Shown here piece by piece: positions 58,394-64,000 of a stretch of 64,000 nt of DNA; position 1 is the first letter of the stretch, and each line of letters starts with the position of its first letter. The notes below the pieces were generated by a model. It did not search any database. It was not told the origin of the DNA and saw nothing but the letters and a program-made list of their open reading frames with translations. Position numbers and translations under genes: made by a program. This DNA comes from Acidimicrobiales bacterium (GTDB taxonomy: Bacteria > Actinomycetota > Acidimicrobiia > Acidimicrobiales > Poriferisodalaceae): contig JAWKIQ010000004.1 in NCBI GenBank assembly GCA_041394185.1, positions 248,001 to 312,000 of the forward strand. Reading direction: 5' to 3'.

Positions 58394-61234
58394 GTGGGAC
58401 GCACTTCGACACGGTCTGCCGAGCTCTCGATGGTCGGGGACCTACTGGCGCGCCTGGATGAGGGCCGGGGCGGTGCTCTGCTGATTCGAGGGCCCGCAGG
58501 TATAGGCAAGACGACCCTCGTTCGAGCGGCGGTGTCGGGCATCGACGGCGTTGATGTCTTGGTGGGGCGTGCGTATCGGTTCCAGTCGCCGGTGCCGTTC
58601 GGGCCGATCATCGAGGCTCTGGCCCCGAGGCTCCGCTCGGCTTCGGATTCTGCCCAATTGGTCGAGAACCTCAGCTCGCTGGGGGTCTTGTTCGACGGTT
58701 TGGCAGTCGAACCGGTTGGACCGCTGACCGAACCGCTTCAGCGTTCCAAGCTGCTGCATGCGCTGCACACGCTCGTGCACCGAATGTCTGGGGTTCGCCC
58801 CGTCGTGGTCGCCATCGACGATGCCCAGTGGGCCGACGAGTCGACGATCGAGTTTCTCGCATTGCTATCCGACTCGCTCAGTGACGTGCCTGTCGTCTTG
58901 CTGCTGGTCGAGCGTGTATCCGACCCCGACGCGGGGACAGCAGCCTCGACCCTGTTCAACCGAATGAGGCGGGACGGGTCGCGCGTGCTGGATGTGGGCC
59001 CCCTCGACGTTCTCGGCGTCGAGGCGATGGTCAGCGAACTACTGGGCGGGGGAGCCGTCGAACCCGAGCTGGTCCGCCTGCTCCACGATCGAACCGCCGG
59101 TACCCCCCTGTACGTGAAGGAGGTCGCCACCCGGCTGGTCGACAGCGGCTACATCGAGCGACGCGGCCTGGTCTGGCAGTTCACCGGTACCAGCATCCCA
59201 CCGTCGAGCCACGGCCCAGAGCTCATGGCCGGGCGCCTCGAGGGTTGTGAAGACGACGACTTGGAGATTCTCGAGCTCTTGGCGCTTCACGGCGCACCAC
59301 TCGCCGAGTCGGACCTCATCGCCCTCGGAGCCAACACCAGCAGGTTGGGCCCGCTCGCCCGTCGCCGCTTGATCGTCGAAGACGTCGGGCTGGGAAGCCC
59401 CCGCTGGGCGCTCGATCATCCGGTCTTGGCCGACGTCATCGTCGACCACCTGATCACCAGCGACCGTCAGGTGAGACACGAACGCCTTGCCCGCCTGTTC
59501 GTCGGCTCTGATCCTGACCGGTTTGCTCATCACCTGATGCACTCGGGACCGCGCGCGGCCAGGGTCACCGGCTCCGACGACGACACGGCAACCGTGCTTC
59601 GTCAAGCCGGAGAGCGCGCGCTGGCGCGTCGTGAACTGAGCGACGCCACCGACTTGTTGACCGCCGCCGGTCGGCAGCTGCAGCGACCACGTCCCGATCC
59701 CGCTGCAGCCGGCATCAACCTGGCGCTCGCTCGGGCATGGTCGGCGCGGGGCCACCACCGCACCGCCTCGCTTCTGGCCGCCGACGCGTGCACCGAGTTT
59801 GCCGAACTGGGCGATTTCGACTCGGCGCTCGACGCCGTCGAGGTCCGAGCCGACGGGCGCTTTCTGGAAAGCGAGGACGACTGGGCCTGGCTCGAGGAGT
59901 TGGCCGAACAGATCGAGTCCCAAGGCACCGACGCCCAACGGTTCGCCATCCGGTTTCGGTGCTATTTCGAGCGTGCCCGCGCAGGTTTCCCTGCCGACCT
60001 GATTCAAGCACTGCAAGAACGAATTGCCGAAATGCGCACAGCTGACGACCCCACGGTTGCCCAATTGTCGGCACTGTGTGTCGAGTTGTTCGGACGCAGT
60101 GGCAGCCGAGACATCGATGTGACCGAAGCCAACTACGACAAGCTGTGCGAGCTGGCCGAACGCAACACCATGGTCGGCTCTCGTGGCTGGAACGGTCGCC
60201 TGGACGTCTGCCACGCCAAGGGCGCCTGGAGCCAGAGCGAGGAAGTCGAGCGCGAGTACCTGGCATGGGTCGAGGCCAATGAGTTGTCGACCTCATGGCG
60301 ACTGGACCTGCTCCGCTGGGACCGCCTCATCGCTCGCGGAGACCTGACCGCAGCGTTGCAGACAGACTTCGACCACCGTTACGTTGCTGCCTCCAACTCG
60401 AGGGTGGCGATCTTGAGGGCCCTTCAAAGGGTCAGGACGTTCGCCGCGTCGGGTGATGTGGACGCCATTGAATCCGAGGTGATTCCCCAGCCCGAAGTTC
60501 TGCCCGACGGATCGCCCGACCGCAGCTCGCTGCAGTACTACCGGACAGCTCTGCTCTTGAAGGCCGCTCACTGCAATGACCAGGACGCGATAGCAGCTAC
60601 GCAACGCCCGCTGCTGGCCACCCACCCTGGGGTTCCCTTGGCTGCAATAGAGGCCAACGCTCTCGCCGACATCGTGGTTGGCGACTCCGATGGTCTCAGG
60701 GCAGCGGTAGACCTACTGCGTACATTCGACCGCGACGCGCAGTACTTGCCAGGAGCCAAAGCAGACCTGTTCGAGGGTGAGTTCGCACTGCGCCACGGCG
60801 ATTCTCGTCTGGGGGCCGAGCTGATTCGGCGAGCACACCTGTGGTTCACCAAGGCCGAAATGCCCATCGACGCGGCGCGAACCGCGCTGCTGCTCGAGGC
60901 CGTGTCGCCCGTCTCGGACGAACAGGCGACGGCGCTGCTCGACTGGCTGCGGAGTCTCGAGCTCGATCACTGGGCGACGAAGGTCGCCGACTTGCTCAGG
61001 CGTCGCGGTGTCTCACGCAACGGCCCGACCACTGGCGAGTCCGGTCGATTCGATCTGTCGCGCCGCGAGCGTGAGGTCGCCAAGTTGGTTATGGACGGCA
61101 TGACAAACCGCGAGGTTGCCGATGCCCTGTTCATCTCGGTTCGCACGGTGACCAGTCATCTCGACCACATCTACACGAAGCTCGGCGTGTCATCGCGCCG
61201 AGACCTCGCTCCGCTGTTGCGAAGCGAGGTCTGA
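58394..61234 (+). CDS. LAL-type LuxR-family ATPase regulator
   Basis: The 946-aa product is a large ATP-binding regulator of the LuxR family (MalT-like). The N-terminal ATPase has Walker A GPAGIGKTT (about residues 33-41) and Walker B VVAIDDAQWADE (about 137-148), followed by sensor-type helices (RTAGTPLYVKEVATRLVDSG). The middle (about 380-870) is TPR-like helical repeat. The C-terminal LuxR helix-turn-helix spans about 887-940: LSRREREVAKLVMDGMTNRE, then VADALFISVRTVTSHLDHIY, then KLGVSSRRDLA. The GTG at 58394 is the best start, as the ATPase fold begins within 25 residues. Its inducer and targets are unknown; the divergent PEP-swivel pair and the nearby lipoprotein gene are candidates. Confidence 0.92.
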   Translation: MGRTSTRSAELSMVGDLLARLDEGRGGALLIRGPAGIGKTTLVRAAVSGIDGVDVLVGRAYRFQSPVPFGPIIEALAPRLRSASDSAQLVENLSSLGVLFDGLAVEPVGPLTEPLQRSKLLHALHTLVHRMSGVRPVVVAIDDAQWADESTIEFLALLSDSLSDVPVVLLLVERVSDPDAGTAASTLFNRMRRDGSRVLDVGPLDVLGVEAMVSELLGGGAVEPELVRLLHDRTAGTPLYVKEVATRLVDSGYIERRGLVWQFTGTSIPPSSHGPELMAGRLEGCEDDDLEILELLALHGAPLAESDLIALGANTSRLGPLARRRLIVEDVGLGSPRWALDHPVLADVIVDHLITSDRQVRHERLARLFVGSDPDRFAHHLMHSGPRAARVTGSDDDTATVLRQAGERALARRELSDATDLLTAAGRQLQRPRPDPAAAGINLALARAWSARGHHRTASLLAADACTEFAELGDFDSALDAVEVRADGRFLESEDDWAWLEELAEQIESQGTDAQRFAIRFRCYFERARAGFPADLIQALQERIAEMRTADDPTVAQLSALCVELFGRSGSRDIDVTEANYDKLCELAERNTMVGSRGWNGRLDVCHAKGAWSQSEEVEREYLAWVEANELSTSWRLDLLRWDRLIARGDLTAALQTDFDHRYVAASNSRVAILRALQRVRTFAASGDVDAIESEVIPQPEVLPDGSPDRSSLQYYRTALLLKAAHCNDQDAIAATQRPLLATHPGVPLAAIEANALADIVVGDSDGLRAAVDLLRTFDRDAQYLPGAKADLFEGEFALRHGDSRLGAELIRRAHLWFTKAEMPIDAARTALLLEAVSPVSDEQATALLDWLRSLELDHWATKVADLLRRRGVSRNGPTTGESGRFDLSRREREVAKLVMDGMTNREVADALFISVRTVTSHLDHIYTKLGVSSRRDLAPLLRSEV

Positions 61235-61255
61235 CGGAACCGGCCCTCGATCAGC

Positions 61256-61783
61256 TCAGTCGACGACCTCGATCTCGCCCCACATTCCGTTCACGAAGTG
61301 AGGCGCACCCCCCTCGACCTCCACAGGACCACCTTGCGACGCCTGGGCGGCGGCCATGTACTCGGCCGGATCGGCACCCGTCGGGATACCGCACAAGATC
61401 AGATAGCGACCGGCCTGGGTGAGCTCACCCGTTCCCTCCACCGCAAATCCCTCGGTGTCAGGTGGCGCCACGATGACGGTCTCGACCCCGCCTGCAAAGG
61501 CCATCAGCTCGTTCATCGGAAGCGCCATCAGCTCACTGCCCGACCTGGTCTCGTCGTCTGGTAGCCGGATGGCAACCAGCTCGTGGACCTCCATCGACGA
61601 AGCGTTTGTCAGCGTCAGCGTCGACCCGACAGCAGCCTTGTCGGGCAGCCCTTCGAATCCGTAGTCAACCGCAGTGACGGCATAGGTGTCGGGCTCGAGA
61701 CCGTCGTCGCCGCAAGCCGTCAAGCCGGCGAGCGCAAGGATCGACACGAGCACCAATATGAGTTTCTTGGAGTGTTGAAGCAT
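61256..61783 (-). CDS. Cupredoxin-like lipoprotein
   Basis: The 175-aa product has a lipoprotein signal peptide: basic start, hydrophobic LILVLVSILALAG and lipobox LTAC with Cys24 as the lipidated residue. It would be anchored on the outer face of the membrane. The mature part is a beta-sandwich resembling cupredoxins. His67 (SSMEVHELVAIRL), Cys131 (RYLILCGIP), His162 and Met167 (PHFVNGMWGEIEV) are placed in the order of a type 1 copper site, with an unusually long Cys-to-His loop. Copper binding is inference. It converges with the LAL gene across a 21-bp gap. Confidence 0.8.
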   Translation of the reverse strand: MLQHSKKLILVLVSILALAGLTACGDDGLEPDTYAVTAVDYGFEGLPDKAAVGSTLTLTNASSMEVHELVAIRLPDDETRSGSELMALPMNELMAFAGGVETVIVAPPDTEGFAVEGTGELTQAGRYLILCGIPTGADPAEYMAAAQASQGGPVEVEGGAPHFVNGMWGEIEVVD

Positions 61784-61819
61784 GCCCCCAGCGTGTGGTG
61801 CCAGCGCTCGCTGCGAATC

Positions 61820-61832
61820 GGTACCAGGTACC
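61820..61832. promoter_or_regulatory. Paired GGTACC sites upstream of the lipoprotein gene
   Basis: GGTACC occurs at 61820-61825 and 61827-61832, each a perfect 6-bp palindrome, separated by one base. They lie 37-49 bp upstream of the lipoprotein start on the minus strand, about where a promoter would be. The pair could bind a regulator, but six-base palindromes can also arise by chance. Confidence 0.25.
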
Positions 61833-61876
61833 TATCGGTCGGCGCTACGCACCGGCCGGCGCGGTACGTAACGGGC

Positions 61877-61933
61877 CTACTGGCCGATCGGCATGCCTCC
61901 GGCTGTGTCTATTGGCCGATCGGCATGCCTCCG
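61877..61933. repeat. 25-bp duplication of an SDR gene end
   Basis: The 25-bp segments 61877-61901 and 61909-61933 match at 24 positions (CTA(C/T)TGGCCGATCGGCATGC...), with a 7-bp gap between them. The second contains the functional stop codon and the last seven codons of the SDR gene (GGMPIGQ). The first is a copy lying downstream of that stop, encoding the same end with its own TAG. Confidence 0.92.
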
Positions 61934-62661
61934 TCGATGCGCAACAGGGCGCCGGTCATGAAGGTCGAGGCCGGGCTGGCCAGGCAAAGCGCCCCGGTCA
62001 CGATCTCCTCGGGTTCCGCCGGGCGACCCAGGGCGTTGTTGGCCGTGCGGCGGCTCTGTTCGTCCCACGCCTCGGCGATGTCGGTCAGGAACGGCCCGGG
62101 CGACAGGGTGTTGATGCGCACCTTGGGCCCGTACTCGGCCGCCAGCGAGCGGGTCATGGCGTTCAGCGCGGCCTTGGCCGAGCTGTACGGCACCACCGCA
62201 GGCATGGGCAGCAGCGAACCGGACGATGTCACGTTGACGATGGCGCCGCCGTCGCCGTCGAACATGCGCTTGGCCACCTGAGACGCCAGGCGGAACGGGC
62301 CCTTGAAGTTCAGGTTCACGACCGCGTCGAACAAGCCCTCCTCGACCAGATGGCTTGGCGTCGCCGGGCCCATTCCGGCGTTGTTCACCAGGATGTCCAC
62401 GCGGCCGAACTCGCCGTATGCGGCTTCGATCAGTGCGTCGATCGAGTCCCACTTGGCGGCGTGGACCTGGGCGGCCAGAGCCCGGCGGCCCAGCGAACGC
62501 ACTTCGTCGGCGACCTTCTCGCAGTTGTCGACCTTGCGGCTGGCGATGATGCAGTCGGCGCCACGTTCGGCAAACGCCTTGACCATCTGATAGCCGAGAC
62601 CCCGGCTGCCGCCGGTTACCAGCACCACCTTGTCGGTGAAGTCGAACAGCGGATCGGTCAT
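61909..62661 (-). CDS. SDR-family oxidoreductase
   Basis: The 250-aa product is a classical SDR with TGGSRGLGYQ (about residues 16-25), NNAGMG (about 93-98), a catalytic Ser in NVTSSGSLLPM, YSSAK (about 161-165) and the C-terminal FMTGALLRIDGGMPIGQ. ASRKVDN after beta-2 suggests NADP(H). It starts in a 4-nt overlap with the enoyl-CoA hydratase gene, so it probably reduces or oxidises a hydroxyacyl or ketoacyl intermediate in the same pathway. A duplicated copy of its 3' end lies just downstream. Confidence 0.92.
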   Translation of the reverse strand: MTDPLFDFTDKVVLVTGGSRGLGYQMVKAFAERGADCIIASRKVDNCEKVADEVRSLGRRALAAQVHAAKWDSIDALIEAAYGEFGRVDILVNNAGMGPATPSHLVEEGLFDAVVNLNFKGPFRLASQVAKRMFDGDGGAIVNVTSSGSLLPMPAVVPYSSAKAALNAMTRSLAAEYGPKVRINTLSPGPFLTDIAEAWDEQSRRTANNALGRPAEPEEIVTGALCLASPASTFMTGALLRIDGGMPIGQ

Positions 62662-63623
62662 GTGGTTCCTCCTGGCTCTATGCGATCGACCAACCCCCAT
62701 CGAAGGGCAGTCTGGGCATCGATTGTGTCGGTGGCCAGCGCCAGTGCCGCGGTGCGCCATCGTCCGCACCGGCGCGTGATGCTGACCGTTCCACCAGCGC
62801 CCGGTATCAAACCCAGACCGGGCTCGGGCAGGCCTATCAACGTGTCGGGGTGGGCGACGACCTCGCCTGCGAAGGCGGCCATCTCGATGCCACCACCCAA
62901 CGCATAGCCGTGTATCCGAGCCGTCGTCTTGGCACTCAGCAGATCGAGCAGGCGTGCGGGGCTGCGCATCAATCGGGTGACGTGGGCGGTGGCGGGGTCG
63001 GGTCTCGAGCCGAATTGGGCCAGGTCGCCGCCGCTGCAGAACGACGGGCCGATACCCCGCAGCTCGATGTGTTCGACCGTGTCGTCGACGATCGCCATGG
63101 CCAGAATCTCGTAGAGCTGGTCTCGCATGGCGACCGAGAATGCGTTGTGACGGCCCGGCCGGTCCAGGCAGATCTGCAGCGTTGTGCCGATTCGTTCGGC
63201 GCTGACCACGCACTCGGTGCCGAGATCGTCTGGGGTGGACGAGGGGTTCGCTTGGCGCCAGCGTTCGAACTCGGGCCCGGCCTGAAGGGTCGAGTACACG
63301 GCCGACTCGGCTGCAAGGCCGGACTCGGTATTGGATGGCGGGTTGCGCAACAACACGGCCAGCGATGTGCAGGCGACGGGGTTCTGGGCGACGGCCGACT
63401 GCAGGTGGGCCAGATCGTGCGGGCCGACGATCAGGTCTGCGCCGGCCGGCCCATCGCCGCCCAGATCCGATCCGACGAACGCCACGACGACGGGCAAGGC
63501 ACCCGGAGACGGCAGCGAGCAGGTCGCGTCGCCCTCGACCACGAGCAGGGGCGTTGTGGCAGCGGCCTCGCCGGCATAGGGAGAGCCGACCCAATCGGCA
63601 TAACTCTCGGGGGTGCAGAACAT
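62658..63623 (-). CDS. Enoyl-CoA hydratase/isomerase family with N-terminal extension
   Basis: The C-terminal 180 residues are a crotonase fold: ICLDRPGRHNAFSVAMRDQL, the oxyanion-hole loop FCSGGDLAQFGS and IHGYALGGGIEMAAFA. LIGLPEPGLGLIPGAGGT follows with Glu at a catalytic position, then TALRWGLVDRI. Such enzymes hydrate or isomerise enoyl-CoAs. The first 140 residues are an extra domain not found in ordinary enoyl-CoA hydratases; it has two short hydrophobic alpha/beta stretches (LPVVVAFVGSDLGG, ADLIVGPHDLAHL) resembling a degenerate second crotonase N-terminal core. It overlaps the SDR gene by 4 nt and is divergent from a CoA-transferase gene. Confidence 0.85.
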   Translation of the reverse strand: MFCTPESYADWVGSPYAGEAAATTPLLVVEGDATCSLPSPGALPVVVAFVGSDLGGDGPAGADLIVGPHDLAHLQSAVAQNPVACTSLAVLLRNPPSNTESGLAAESAVYSTLQAGPEFERWRQANPSSTPDDLGTECVVSAERIGTTLQICLDRPGRHNAFSVAMRDQLYEILAMAIVDDTVEHIELRGIGPSFCSGGDLAQFGSRPDPATAHVTRLMRSPARLLDLLSAKTTARIHGYALGGGIEMAAFAGEVVAHPDTLIGLPEPGLGLIPGAGGTVSITRRCGRWRTAALALATDTIDAQTALRWGLVDRIEPGGTT

Positions 63624-63664
63624 CGGTGTGATCGCCAGAGGCTAGGCCGCGCCATGATGTGCGT

Positions 63665-64000
63665 GTGAGTCGGCAGCCCACAGAACCGATCGTCGGCAGG
63701 CTGCTGAAGCTGTGCGAGGCGCTCGACTCGGCGGGTGCACGGGTGGGGGAGTGGTTCGGCGGAGATCCGCTGGCGGTGCTCGACCAGCGCATCGAGTTGC
63801 TGGGGCTTCAGGCGCCTGCTTCGCCCAGCGTCAGCTTTGGCGGTAAGGCCCGCATGGTTCGATGTTTCGATGGCTGGGCGGCAGTGTCGTTGCCGCGCCC
63901 CGAAGACGTCGAGGCCGTCGCTGCATGGCTCGAACTCGGGCACTCGACAGCGGCCGACCATGATCCTTGGCCCGTCGTCGTGCAGGGTTGTGCCAGCAGG
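63665..64000 (+). CDS. Class III (CaiB-type) CoA-transferase, N-terminal part
   Basis: An open frame starts at the GTG at 63665 and runs 112 codons to the window edge without a stop. It encodes an early helix (GRLLKLCEALDSAGARVGEW), then SVSFGGKARMVRCFDGWAAVSLPRPEDVEAVAAWL-type sequence. The S-x-G-G-x-x-R-x-V-x-x-x-D-G-W-x-A-V-x-L pattern matches the start of family III CoA-transferases, which move CoA between acids. It is divergent from the enoyl-CoA hydratase gene (41-bp gap), so both flank a shared promoter region and likely act on the same acyl-CoA pathway. Confidence 0.7.
   Translation, partial: MSRQPTEPIVGRLLKLCEALDSAGARVGEWFGGDPLAVLDQRIELLGLQAPASPSVSFGGKARMVRCFDGWAAVSLPRPEDVEAVAAWLELGHSTAADHDPWPVVVQGCASR

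Overview
This 64 kb window is a GC-rich (roughly two thirds G+C by eye), gene-dense actinobacterial chromosome segment. Frequent GTG starts, 1-4 nt stop/start overlaps, a DUF222/HNH (13E12-type) gene with an actinobacterial SOS box, AfsR-like and LAL-type giant regulators, LLM flavin oxidoreductases, and a secreted protein with a Thr-rich linker and repeated G-Y-W-x-V...D-G-G-V-F-x-F-G-D units all fit Actinomycetota. The last trait suggests the class Acidimicrobiia, but this is inference. No rRNA, tRNA, CRISPR array or complete insertion sequence was seen.

Layout. 1-5.6 kb: a looser accessory stretch with little gene content in the first 2.1 kb. It holds an internally duplicated membrane protein, a DUF1877 protein, an unrecognised protein and a DUF6933-type protein. 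6-14.5 kb: a P450, a dodecin plus a dodecin-Usp fusion behind an MFS exporter, a 1071-aa AfsR/SARP-like ATPase regulator, an LLM oxidoreductase, and a long inverted repeat. 14.6-20.9 kb: an HDOD protein, then a protocatechuate 4,5-cleavage cluster (ligJ divergent from pobA-ligAB-ligC-ligI) with the two dioxygenase subunits fused. 20.9-30.1 kb: secreted propeller-like protein, LLM oxidoreductase, arylsulfatase, HpaB-type hydroxylase, nitroreductase and PurU. 30.1-33.7 kb: the SOS-controlled HNH gene, an MFS transporter and a LysR regulator. 33.8-43.3 kb: a six-gene catabolic operon (SDR, FAD amine oxidase, ThDP enzyme, SDR, fused hydantoinase A/B, amino-acid permease), divergent from the LysR gene. 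43.4-46.1 kb: a chemoreceptor, then a VOC/nitronate monooxygenase pair. 46.3-56.2 kb: a same-strand run with acyl-CoA carboxylase, acyl-CoA ligase, a small conserved protein, a radical SAM sulfatase maturase with a SEC-C tail, a PhyH dioxygenase, DUF4188, VOC and a zinc-type dehydrogenase. 56.2-64 kb: a PEP-utiliser swivel-domain protein with a short methyltransferase-like protein, a LAL regulator, a cupredoxin-like lipoprotein, an SDR/enoyl-CoA hydratase pair and the start of a class III CoA-transferase.

Most of the window serves aerobic breakdown of aromatic, acyl-CoA and nitrogenous compounds. The less ordinary parts are: two intergenic inverted repeats sharing the core TCTTWGCGACAA; an SOS box sitting exactly in the 17-bp spacer of a near-consensus promoter; short duplications at three gene boundaries; the dodecin-Usp fusion; the PEP swivel/methyltransferase pair; and the hydantoinase/ThDP/amine oxidase operon, whose substrate is not obvious.
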